This document shows positions 1 through 5,540 of a stretch of 5,540 nt of DNA, piece by piece. The notes under the pieces were generated by a model, which worked only from the letters and a program-made list of their open reading frames with translations, was not told where the DNA came from and searched no databases. How positions within the stretch are numbered: the first letter of the stretch is position 1; each line of letters begins with the position of its first letter. The stretch is from Bordetella parapertussis (GTDB taxonomy: Bacteria; Pseudomonadota; Gammaproteobacteria; Burkholderiales; Burkholderiaceae_D): contig CAMBJI010000151.1 in the NCBI GenBank assembly GCA_945867725.1, forward strand, positions 1 to 5,540, given 5' to 3'. The position numbers and the translations under genes are program-made.

Positions 1-722
1 GCAGCAACCTGACCACCGACTACGATCGCCAGCATCAAGAGGATGAAACCTATGAGTGAAACTTCACCGACCCGACCCGGGCGAATATAACGGCTGTAGA
101 TTCCCATGAAGAGCGCAATCGGTATCGTCGCACCCACGGTGAACGTGCCCCAAGGACTTTCGGCCAGCGCCTTCACAACGATCAGCGCCAGCACGGCTAG
201 CAGAATCGTCATGATCATGAAGGTGCCAAACAAGGCAATCACGCCCGGTACGATGCCGAGCTCGGATTTGATCATGTCACCCAGCGAGCGGCCATCGCGG
301 CGCGTGGAAATAAATAAGATCATGAAATCCTGCACTGCACCGGCGAGAATCACGCCCGCCAGAATCCACATCATGCCCGGCAGATAGCCCATTTGCGCCG
401 CCAGCACCGGGCCCACCAGCGGACCAGCGCCTGCAATCGCCGCAAAGTGGTGACCGAACAGTACGTGCTTATTGGTGGGCACATAATCAAGCCCGTCATT
501 AAGTCTTACCGCTGGCGTTGCGCGGTTGGCATCGAGCTGCATGACGTGCGTCGCAATAAAGCGTGCATAGAAGCGATAGCCAATCATATAAACAGCCACC
601 GCGGCCACGACAATCCACAGCGCATTAATGCTTTCACCGCGCGAAAGCGCAACAGTGCCGAGTGCGAACGCACCTAATAGTGCCAGTGCAATCCAGCCAG
701 CTTGTTTGGCGATAGAACCCAT
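1..722 (-). CDS. cstA: Carbon starvation protein CstA, peptide/pyruvate transporter (partial, N-terminal third)
   Basis: Inner-membrane transporter of the CstA family, linked in enterobacteria to peptide and pyruvate uptake during carbon limitation. My reading of the minus strand gives an open frame from ATG at 722 down to the left edge, about 240 residues of a family usually near 700. Recognisable blocks are RGESINALWIVVA (28-40), TPAVRLNDGLDYVPT (69-83), LFGHHFAAIAGAGPLVGPVL (88-107), AGAVQDFM (127-134) and STRRDGRSLGDM (139-150), all very close to E. coli CstA as I remember it. Hydrophobic segments fall at about 8-26, 33-51, 115-138 and 160-185. The start is set by GGAG six bases before the ATG and by the position of the first membrane segment. 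A perfect TATAAT lies about 47 bp upstream. The paralogue BtsT/YjiY has the same fold, so the exact substrate is not certain. The gene is cut by the window edge, not broken. Confidence 0.95.
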   Translation of the reverse strand, partial: MGSIAKQAGWIALALLGAFALGTVALSRGESINALWIVVAAVAVYMIGYRFYARFIATHVMQLDANRATPAVRLNDGLDYVPTNKHVLFGHHFAAIAGAGPLVGPVLAAQMGYLPGMMWILAGVILAGAVQDFMILFISTRRDGRSLGDMIKSELGIVPGVIALFGTFMIMTILLAVLALIVVKALAESPWGTFTVGATIPIALFMGIYSRYIRPGRVGEVSLIGFILLMLAIVVGGQVA

Positions 723-960
723 GAGAATCTCCGAATAACCTAATGATGGCGAAAATAAGAAAACGGCGGATTATAACCCCGAAAACTGGCGCTTTTTTCC
801 TTGATTGGAGTAAGAAAATGCGGGTATCAGGGCCTGAAAAACATAGTTGCCATGCCTTTTTGAAATCTTGATTTTTCTGATTGGCAAACAAGAATTTGTG
901 CAGGTTTTTGTTAGACTCTTAATGCTGAATCATAGAAGAAATGATTACTGGAGAAATGTT
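723..960. promoter_or_regulatory. Divergent intergenic region between cstA and the hydratase gene
   Basis: This 238-bp stretch is visibly richer in A and T than its flanks and must hold the promoters of both divergent genes. It contains the cstA -10 box at 770-775, a perfect short dyad TCAGG-G-CCTGA at 827-837, a possible 17-codon open frame at 818-871, and runs of T around 793-798, 871-876 and 905-909. For the rightward gene the best sigma70-like pair I can find is weak: TTGTGC (896-901) and CTTAAT (918-923), spaced 16 bp. I see no clear CRP site (TGTGA-N6-TCACA), although CRP control is known for E. coli cstA. Confidence 0.6.
770..775 (-). promoter_or_regulatory. Predicted sigma70 -10 box of cstA
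   Basis: The minus strand reads TATAAT, a perfect -10 hexamer, about 47 bp before the cstA start codon. This would give a leader of roughly 40 bases. No TTGACA-like -35 lies 16-18 bp upstream; that position is an A-run. The promoter may therefore depend on an activator, which would suit a carbon-starvation gene, but that is inference. Confidence 0.45.
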
Positions 961-1755
961 TTGAAAAACGCAACGCATCTGGCTGCTGCGCACCTGCTCA
1001 GACAAAGGCTCTCATTGACGCCGATTGTGGCGCTCCCAGAGGATATGGCGCCACAGAGCGTGACTGATGGCTATGCGATCCAGTCCGCGATTAATACTTT
1101 GCTCATCGATGCGGGTATGGGCGAGATGGTGGGTCACAAGATTGGTTGTACGACGCCGGTCATGCAGGCATTTGTGAATATCAATCATCCATGCGCCGGT
1201 CGTATTTTCAGCAAAACAGTCATGCATGAGCACGGTAAGGTGCCGCGTCATGGTTTTTTGAAAATTGGGATGGAATGTGAAATTGCAGTTCGTTTGTCCG
1301 CGGATTTGCCGCCACAATCCGTACCCTATACCAAGGAGACAGTTGCACCGGCGGTCGGCGAGGTTATGGCGGCGATTGAACTGGTCGACGAGCGCTACGA
1401 AAACTATCGCACGTTGGGTATACCCACTTTGGTTGCTGATGACTTTTTTAATGCAGGTTGCGTGCTGGGTCGTCCGGTATCAGACTGGCGCCATCTTGAT
1501 CTCGCCGCACTAACAGGTCGTGCCGTGATCAACGGTATCGAAGTCGGTCGTGGCGTTGGATCCATGGTGCTGGGTCATCCACTGAATGCACTTGCCTGGT
1601 TGGCCAACGCTCAATTAGAGCATGGTCTGCCCGGACTCAAGGCAGGCGAGTTCGTCATGCTCGGCAGCGTGGTCGAAACCAAATGGCTGAATGCGGGTGA
1701 CCATGTACGCATCGAGATCAGCGGCTTAGGTGAAGTGCAACTGGATATCCAGTAA
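961..1755 (+). CDS. 2-keto-4-pentenoate hydratase / fumarylacetoacetate hydrolase superfamily protein
   Basis: Probable cytosolic metal-dependent hydratase or decarboxylase acting on a 2-keto acid, related to MhpD/DmpE (2-hydroxypentadienoate hydratase) and DmpH (4-oxalocrotonate decarboxylase). The 264-residue length matches the family. Visible family motifs are GHKIGCTTP (58-66, with Lys60), the metal-ligand pattern GMECEIA (Glu105 and Glu107), a third likely ligand Glu140 in AAIELVDERY, then ADDFFNAGCVLG and VLGHPLNALAWLAN near the C-terminal half, and GEFVMLGSVVETKW before the end. I chose the TTG at 961 because GGAG lies seven bases before it and because the protein then begins where relatives do; the same frame is open back to 847, including ATG at 922, but those starts lack a ribosome binding site. 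Cys78 sits where I recall Asp in MhpD. No other catabolic gene is adjacent, so the substrate is unknown. Confidence 0.85.
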   Translation: MKNATHLAAAHLLRQRLSLTPIVALPEDMAPQSVTDGYAIQSAINTLLIDAGMGEMVGHKIGCTTPVMQAFVNINHPCAGRIFSKTVMHEHGKVPRHGFLKIGMECEIAVRLSADLPPQSVPYTKETVAPAVGEVMAAIELVDERYENYRTLGIPTLVADDFFNAGCVLGRPVSDWRHLDLAALTGRAVINGIEVGRGVGSMVLGHPLNALAWLANAQLEHGLPGLKAGEFVMLGSVVETKWLNAGDHVRIEISGLGEVQLDIQ

Positions 1756-1822
1756 GACTCTCGTTTGCGTGGTTGGCCAGAGGATTGGCCTCGGTAGTAA
1801 ATTCTGAATATTCTGATTTGAA

Positions 1823-1852
1823 CGGAGATGTAATGCGCGGAGATGGAATGCA
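1823..1852 (+). repeat. 15-bp tandem duplication of ribosome binding site plus start codon
   Basis: Two adjacent 15-bp units, CGGAGATGTAATGCG (1823-1837) and CGGAGATGGAATGCA (1838-1852), match at 13 of 15 positions. Each carries GGAG, a five-base spacer and an ATG, and both ATGs are in the same frame. The repeat length is a whole number of codons, so the duplication gives two equivalent start sites for the exported protein, five codons apart. Confidence 0.8.
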
Positions 1853-2384
1853 ACGCTTTATCTTTCTGCTAGCCCTGCTTTTTTCGGTCGTCCTGCCTGC
1901 CAGTGCAGAGGAAAAAGCCGAGCATGGTGACTGGACTTCGCAGTTCCTTGACGGGTTGGGCGAGGCCAGCACGCATGAAAACGGTATGTCTATGCTGGGC
2001 ATGTTGTGCGGCAATGGCAGCTGCAAATACTATTTTGCCAACGGCCTTGATTGTGAACCCAGCGTCAATTACCCGATCATGGTGACGACGGATGTGGGCG
2101 CCGTTCCGGTCGAAGCGGTTTGCGAGGCGATGACCACGGCCAATGGCGAGGTAATGCTCTACTGGTTTGCCGAAACACCTTATTTAAACGAAGCATTCGC
2201 CAAAACACCTGCAGTCGGCATTGCTTTTCCGCTCACTAATGGCGAATTCAAGACCAGCAGATTTTCAATGAATGGTTTTGCCCAAGCAGTCGAGCGTATG
2301 GTGGATATCATGCGGGACGGTAAGGCGCAGGAGTCAACGCAGGAAAAAGACGCGCCAAACGATTCTCGGCCAGATCGAACCTGA
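1833..2384 (+). CDS. Exported protein of unknown function with four cysteines
   Basis: I do not recognise this protein. It starts at ATG 1833 (183 residues) or ATG 1848 (178 residues), each preceded by GGAG at a five-base spacing. From ATG 1848 there is a clear Sec signal peptide: MQR, a hydrophobic core to about residue 16, then PASA before Glu21 as a likely signal peptidase I site. It has no lipobox cysteine, so it should be soluble and periplasmic or secreted. The mature part has cysteines at 54, 59, 69 and 92 (numbered from 1848), the first two as CGNGSC, enough for two disulfides, though the spacing is not a CxxC redox motif. The last 25 residues are charged and low in complexity. It lies 77 bp after the hydratase gene on the same strand, so co-transcription is possible, and converges on ubiX with an 18-bp gap. 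No function can be assigned from sequence alone. Confidence 0.8.
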   Translation: MRGDGMQRFIFLLALLFSVVLPASAEEKAEHGDWTSQFLDGLGEASTHENGMSMLGMLCGNGSCKYYFANGLDCEPSVNYPIMVTTDVGAVPVEAVCEAMTTANGEVMLYWFAETPYLNEAFAKTPAVGIAFPLTNGEFKTSRFSMNGFAQAVERMVDIMRDGKAQESTQEKDAPNDSRPDRT

Positions 2385-2399
2385 ATAAACAGGGTCGAT
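2374..2399. terminator. Possible bidirectional terminator hairpin between convergent genes
   Basis: The arms ATCGAACCTG (2374-2383) and CAGGGTCGAT (2390-2399) pair with one A-G mismatch around a six-base AATAAA loop. The hairpin spans the stop codon of the exported-protein gene and fills most of the gap before the ubiX stop. Its position suits a shared terminator for the two converging transcripts. It lacks a proper T-run on either side, so intrinsic termination would be weak. Confidence 0.4.
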
Positions 2400-2402
2400 T
2401 AT

Positions 2403-2981
2403 CTACGAGCGATCAGGCTTGAGGCCCGTCCACTCCGGCGCGATAGTCTGCTCAATAGAAAACAGATCGAGCACCCGGCCCACGGTGTGATCCACCATTT
2501 CCGACACGGTTTGGGGGCGCTGGTAAAGCGCTGGTAGCGGTGGAAAAATAATACCGCCCATTTCCGTCACGGCAGTCATGTTGCGCAGGTGGGCCAGATT
2601 GAATGGGGTTTCCCGCACCATCAGTATCAGCCGGCGGCGTTCCTTCAGCATCACATCAGCCGCGCGTGTGATCAAGTTATCGCACATCCCATGTGCGACC
2701 GAGGCCAGTGTTTTCATCGAGCAGGGCGCAATCACCATGCCATCGGTGTGGAAAGAGCCACTGGCCACGCAGGCACCGATGTCGCGCACGCTATGGACTG
2801 CGTCTGCAAGGGCCTCGACGTCTTTGCGTTTGATATCGAGTTCGTGATGAAGATTGAGTGCTGCCGCGTCCGAAATCATCAGGTGTGTTTCGACACCACC
2901 TGACTTCCTCAGTTGCTCCAGCAGTCGTACACCATAAACCGCGCCTGATGCACCCGTCATGGCGATCACCAGGCGCTTCAT
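2403..2981 (-). CDS. ubiX: Flavin prenyltransferase UbiX
   Basis: Joins a dimethylallyl group to FMN, making the prenylated FMN cofactor needed by UbiD-type decarboxylases, chiefly for the decarboxylation step of ubiquinone synthesis. The 192-residue length is normal for the family. Diagnostic motifs are GASGAVYGVRLL (10-21, flavin phosphate loop), SGSFHTDGMVIAPCSM (74-89), DNLITRAADVMLKERR (101-116), RETPFNLAHLRNM (123-135) and PPLPALYQRP (147-156, with the conserved Tyr153). The ATG at 2981 places the glycine-rich loop at the usual distance from the N-terminus. The only ribosome-binding-like sequence, AAGGG, is ten bases upstream and inside the end of grxD, and the two genes are just 6 bp apart, so translational coupling to grxD is likely. 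Homologous Pad1/BsdB-type enzymes supply UbiD relatives in aromatic-acid decarboxylation. No ubiD is in the window. Confidence 0.96.
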   Translation of the reverse strand: MKRLVIAMTGASGAVYGVRLLEQLRKSGGVETHLMISDAAALNLHHELDIKRKDVEALADAVHSVRDIGACVASGSFHTDGMVIAPCSMKTLASVAHGMCDNLITRAADVMLKERRRLILMVRETPFNLAHLRNMTAVTEMGGIIFPPLPALYQRPQTVSEMVDHTVGRVLDLFSIEQTIAPEWTGLKPDRS

Positions 2982-2987
2982 CGCCGA

Positions 2988-3299
2988 TCAGCCCTTGAGC
3001 AGGGTTTTCAGTTCGCCGGACTCATGCATCTCGCCGATGATATCGGCGCCGCCAATGAATTCGCCTTTGACATACAGTTGTGGAACGGTCGGCCAGTTCG
3101 AGAAGTCCTTGATGCCTTGGCGGACTTCTTCGTCATCTAGCACGTTGACGGTTACCAGATCTTCTACGCCCGAAGCTTTCAGGAGCTCGATGACGCGACC
3201 TGAAAATCCGCATTGTGGGAATTGGGCAGTGCCTTTCATAAACAGCACCACAGAGTGACCCGTGACGGTCTCTTTGATCCAGGATTGAACGTCGCTCAT
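2988..3299 (-). CDS. grxD: Monothiol glutaredoxin, CGFS type (Grx4/GrxD)
   Basis: Small cytosolic monothiol glutaredoxin that binds and transfers a [2Fe-2S] cluster with glutathione, often with BolA proteins. It has 103 residues, close to the usual single-domain length, as a complete thioredoxin fold. The active site CGFS lies at 30-33, preceded by the conserved Lys22 in [21 protein letters not shown] (69-84) carries the cis-proline and glutathione-binding region, and GGADI (83-87) follows. The ATG at 3299 has AGAGG four bases upstream and the protein begins like its relatives. A promoter with a perfect TATAAT lies about 33 bp upstream. It is followed by ubiX after 6 bp, so the two form one transcription unit. 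I recall grxD followed by ubiX in many betaproteobacteria, usually near prfA/prmC; here tex is upstream instead. Confidence 0.97.
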   Translation of the reverse strand: MSDVQSWIKETVTGHSVVLFMKGTAQFPQCGFSGRVIELLKASGVEDLVTVNVLDDEEVRQGIKDFSNWPTVPQLYVKGEFIGGADIIGEMHESGELKTLLKG

Positions 3300-3332
3300 A
3301 AATCCTCTTTAATTAGTTGGGACAACAACGCC

Positions 3333-3363
3333 ATTATAGGGAAAAAGTCGGAATACCTGTCGA
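3333..3363 (-). promoter_or_regulatory. Predicted sigma70 promoter of grxD-ubiX
   Basis: The minus strand has a perfect -10 hexamer TATAAT (3333-3338) and a -35 candidate TCGACA (3358-3363, five of six matches to TTGACA). The 19-bp spacer is longer than the 17-bp optimum. Transcription would start near 3326 and give a leader of about 27 bases, enough to include the grxD ribosome binding site. It lies wholly in the gap after tex, so grxD-ubiX need not depend on read-through. Confidence 0.5.
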
Positions 3364-3378
3364 AGCCGCATCGTCAGG
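3356..3378 (-). terminator. Weak hairpin after tex, possible terminator overlapping the grxD -35
   Basis: Arms CCTG/CAGG and CGA/TCG, separated by one mismatch, close on a seven-base loop just after the tex stop codon. A T-run (minus-strand 3346-3342) comes only about nine bases after the stem, too far for a classic intrinsic terminator. The left arm overlaps the proposed -35 of the grxD promoter. It may be a weak terminator or a chance inverted repeat. Confidence 0.25.
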
Positions 3379-3381
3379 GAT

Positions 3382-5540
3382 TCAGCGCTTCAGGCGGGCG
3401 AAGGCATCGGCCATGGCCGATCCGGCGGGTGCGGTCTCACGCTGGGGCTTCATTTTTGGTTCGGGCCGGCGCGCGCGCGGTTCGGCGCCAGAGGCAGGAG
3501 CGCTATCTGACAAGCGCATGGTCAATGCAATCCGTTTGCGCTTGGGATCGACTTCGAGCACCTTGACCTTGACCACTTGTCCGGCCTTGACCACCGTGTG
3601 CGGATCTTTCACAAACTGATCTGACAACGCGGATATGTGAACCAGACCATCCTGGTGAACACCGACATCCACAAAAGCACCGAAAGCGGCGACATTCGTC
3701 ACCACGCCTTCAAGAATCATGTCCGGTCGCAGATCCGAGATTGCCTCGACGCCTTCCTTAAAACTGGCGGTGACAAACGCAGGCCGTGGATCGCGCCCCG
3801 GCTTGTCGAGTTCTTTCAGAATATCCACTACGGTGGGTAAGCCAAATTTTTCATCTACAAATCGTTTGGCGTCGAGGGATTTCAATAGCGCACTGTCACC
3901 CATCACACTTTTTACATCGCGCTGAATATCAGCCAGAATTTTTTCCACCAGCGGATACGATTCCGGGTGCACCGCGGAGGCATCAAGCGGATTGTCGCCA
4001 TTCATGATGCGCAGAAAACCGGCCGCCTGCTCGAAAGTTTTATCGCCCAGTCGCGGAACCTCGCGCAACGCAGCGCGTGAATTGAACATGCCGTTTTTAT
4101 CGCGGAAACTGACAATGCTCTGCGCGACCTGACCATTCAAGCCAGACACGCGTGCCAGCAAAGGCGCTGAAGCCGTATTGACATCCACACCTACCGCATT
4201 CACGCAGTCTTCAACAACGGCTTCCAGCGTACGCGCAAGGCGGGTTTGTGACACATCATGCTGATACTGACCCACGCCAATCGATTTCGGATCGATCTTC
4301 ACCAACTCAGCCAGCGGGTCTTGCAAGCGACGCGCAATCGAAACGGCGCCACGTATCGATACATCGAGTTCAGGCAATTCACGTGAAGCAAATTCGGAAG
4401 CTGAGTACACCGATGCGCCCGCTTCGGAGACGACGATCTTGTTGAGTTTGAGGTCGGGTTGCAAACGCATCAGATCCTGCGCGAGTTTGTCGGTTTCGCG
4501 CGATGCTGTGCCGTTACCAATCGAGATCAGTGCCACCTGATGCTTGCGTGCCAGCAGAGCGAGTGTGTGCAGTGAGCCATCCCAATCATTGCGTGGCTGA
4601 TGGGGGTAAATGGTTGCGGTATCGACGACCTTACCGGTGGCGTCCACCACGGCGACTTTCACGCCGGTGCGTAAGCCGGGATCAAGTCCCATCGTTGCGC
4701 GTGGCCCGGCCGGTGCCGCCAGCAGCAGATCTTTCAGGTTGCGTGCAAAAACACGTATAGCTTCGGCTTCGGCCTCTTCGCGCAAGCGCGTCATCAGTTC
4801 CGTTTCCAGATGCATGAAGATTTTTACTCGCCAGGCCCAGCGCACCGTGTCCATCAGCCATTTGTCCCCAGGACGGCTTTGCTGACGTACACCAAAGCGT
4901 ACAGCGATTTTGCTTTCGCAGGGATTGGGGGGCGCATCCCACTTCGGTTTTTCTGCTTCCGTATCGAGTCGCAGTATCACCGTGAGCATTTCTTCGCGTC
5001 GGCCCCGCAACAGTGCGAGAGCGCGGTGTGAGGGAATGCTGGAGAGATTCTCTGAATAGTCAAAGTAGTCTGCAAATTTTTCACCAGCATCCTGCTTGCC
5101 CTCGATCACTTTGGATTCGACCACACCATGACTGGTCAGGTACTCGCGAATGTCTTGTAGCAGCACCGCGTCTTCGGCAAAGCGTTCCATCAGAATCTGT
5201 CGCGCGCCATCCAGTGCTGCCTTGGTATCGGCAACGCCGGGATTATCACCTTGTTCGGTGGCGAAAGGCGGGCGCAAATAGGATGCCGCTTCTGCTTCGG
5301 GATCCAGCGCGGGATTACCAAGCAGGGCATTGGCGAGCGGTTCCAGTCCGGCTTCCATCGCGATTTGGACTTTGGTGCGGCGCTTGGGACGATAGGGAAG
5401 ATACAGATCTTCCAGCAGGGTTTTGTCCTGCGCAAGACTGATAGCCTTGAGCAGTTCAGGCGTCATCTTTCCCTGTTCTTCAATTGAAGTAATGATGGCG
5501 GTACGACGACTTTCGAGTTCGCGTAAATAGCGCAGACGTT
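3382..5540 (-). CDS. tex: Transcription accessory protein Tex (partial, N-terminus beyond window)
   Basis: Cytosolic nucleic-acid-binding protein of the Tex/YhgF family, implicated in transcription and in toxin or virulence gene expression in several bacteria. The frame stays open to the right edge; 718 residues are visible of a family near 770-790, so about 60 N-terminal residues are missing. In visible-residue numbering: the Tex N-terminal helical region including [15 protein letters not shown] (42-56); a YqgF/RNase H-like domain beginning [16 protein letters not shown] (284-299) with NGTASRET (342-349) and [11 protein letters not shown] (371-381); [10 protein letters not shown] (420-429); helix-hairpin-helix region around [16 protein letters not shown] (453-468); and a C-terminal S1 RNA-binding domain, [17 protein letters not shown] through KRIALTMRL, at about 610-676 (DNA 3511-3714). 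The tail is basic and rich in Pro, Arg and Ala. ATG 5466 is an internal methionine: family sequence (RLRYLRELE) continues upstream of it. No frame break is seen. Confidence 0.97.
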   Translation of the reverse strand, partial: RLRYLRELESRRTAIITSIEEQGKMTPELLKAISLAQDKTLLEDLYLPYRPKRRTKVQIAMEAGLEPLANALLGNPALDPEAEAASYLRPPFATEQGDNPGVADTKAALDGARQILMERFAEDAVLLQDIREYLTSHGVVESKVIEGKQDAGEKFADYFDYSENLSSIPSHRALALLRGRREEMLTVILRLDTEAEKPKWDAPPNPCESKIAVRFGVRQQSRPGDKWLMDTVRWAWRVKIFMHLETELMTRLREEAEAEAIRVFARNLKDLLLAAPAGPRATMGLDPGLRTGVKVAVVDATGKVVDTATIYPHQPRNDWDGSLHTLALLARKHQVALISIGNGTASRETDKLAQDLMRLQPDLKLNKIVVSEAGASVYSASEFASRELPELDVSIRGAVSIARRLQDPLAELVKIDPKSIGVGQYQHDVSQTRLARTLEAVVEDCVNAVGVDVNTASAPLLARVSGLNGQVAQSIVSFRDKNGMFNSRAALREVPRLGDKTFEQAAGFLRIMNGDNPLDASAVHPESYPLVEKILADIQRDVKSVMGDSALLKSLDAKRFVDEKFGLPTVVDILKELDKPGRDPRPAFVTASFKEGVEAISDLRPDMILEGVVTNVAAFGAFVDVGVHQDGLVHISALSDQFVKDPHTVVKAGQVVKVKVLEVDPKRKRIALTMRLSDSAPASGAEPRARRPEPKMKPQRETAPAGSAMADAFARLKR

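Noticed and set aside
106..677. Plus-strand open frames opposite cstA
   Set aside because: They lie wholly antisense to a strongly recognised gene and have no family features.
881..902. Possible sigma54 promoter (TGGCA followed by TGTGCA)
   Set aside because: The GG and GC elements are about 17 bp apart rather than the fixed 12 bp from one to the other, so it cannot be a standard -24/-12 promoter.
847..960. N-terminal extension of the hydratase from 847 or ATG 922
   Set aside because: The extra residues are hydrophobic then basic and unlike any relative, no ribosome binding site precedes either codon, and the region reads like an AT-rich promoter.
1785..1814. Promoter for the exported-protein gene (TTGGCC, 18 bp, TATTCT)
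   Set aside because: Both hexamers match at only four of six positions and the start would leave almost no leader before the first ribosome binding site; too weak to list as a feature.
1773..1832. TTG 1773 as start of the exported protein
   Set aside because: It has no ribosome binding site and would bury the signal peptide behind 25 polar residues; two ATGs with GGAG lie downstream.
3468..3481. Alternating GC run (GCGCGCGCG) as a regulatory or Z-DNA element
   Set aside because: It falls inside the tex coding tail and is explained by Ala/Arg codons in the basic C-terminal extension.
5013..5441. 142-codon plus-strand open frame opposite tex
   Set aside because: Its composition (many Arg, Trp, Pro, His) is that of an antisense shadow, and tex is intact on the other strand.
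3382..5466. Taking ATG 5466 as the tex start, giving a complete 694-residue protein
   Set aside because: The same frame continues to the right edge and encodes typical Tex sequence (RLRYLRELE and onward), so this methionine is internal and the gene is simply cut by the window.

Overview
The window looks like an ordinary chromosomal stretch of a proteobacterium, most likely a betaproteobacterium. This rests on close matches to proteobacterial families, Shine-Dalgarno-led starts, sigma70-like promoters, moderate GC, and a grxD-ubiX gene pair, a pairing I recall from betaproteobacterial genomes. The lineage call is an inference, and no marker gene such as an rRNA is present. There is no sign of a mobile element, CRISPR array, tRNA, rRNA or phage gene.

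Layout, left to right. Positions 1-722 (minus) hold the N-terminal third of a CstA-type peptide/pyruvate transporter, cut by the left edge. A 238-bp AT-rich divergent region (723-960) has a perfect TATAAT box for cstA. It leads rightwards to a 264-residue hydratase of the 2-keto-4-pentenoate hydratase/fumarylacetoacetate hydrolase superfamily (961-1755, plus, TTG start). Next on the same strand is an unrecognised exported protein of 178-183 residues with a signal peptide and four cysteines (1833-2384). Its ribosome binding site and start codon are tandemly duplicated. It converges, with an 18-bp gap and an imperfect hairpin across that gap, on a minus-strand cluster: ubiX (2403-2981), grxD (2988-3299) and tex (3382 to beyond the right edge).

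The cluster reads tex, grxD, ubiX. grxD and ubiX are 6 bp apart and surely co-transcribed. A good promoter lies between tex and grxD, so the pair can be expressed independently of tex. GrxD (CGFS glutaredoxin, Fe-S cluster handling) and UbiX (prenyl-FMN synthesis for UbiD-type decarboxylases, usually ubiquinone synthesis) are housekeeping functions. Tex is a nucleic-acid-binding transcription accessory protein. CstA and the hydratase both point to use of small carbon compounds and may share regulation, but that is only suggested by their divergent arrangement.

I did not find a convincing new biological system. The points most worth a second look are the duplicated start region, the unknown cysteine-bearing exported protein, and the hydratase with a cysteine where I recall an acidic residue in classical MhpD-like enzymes.
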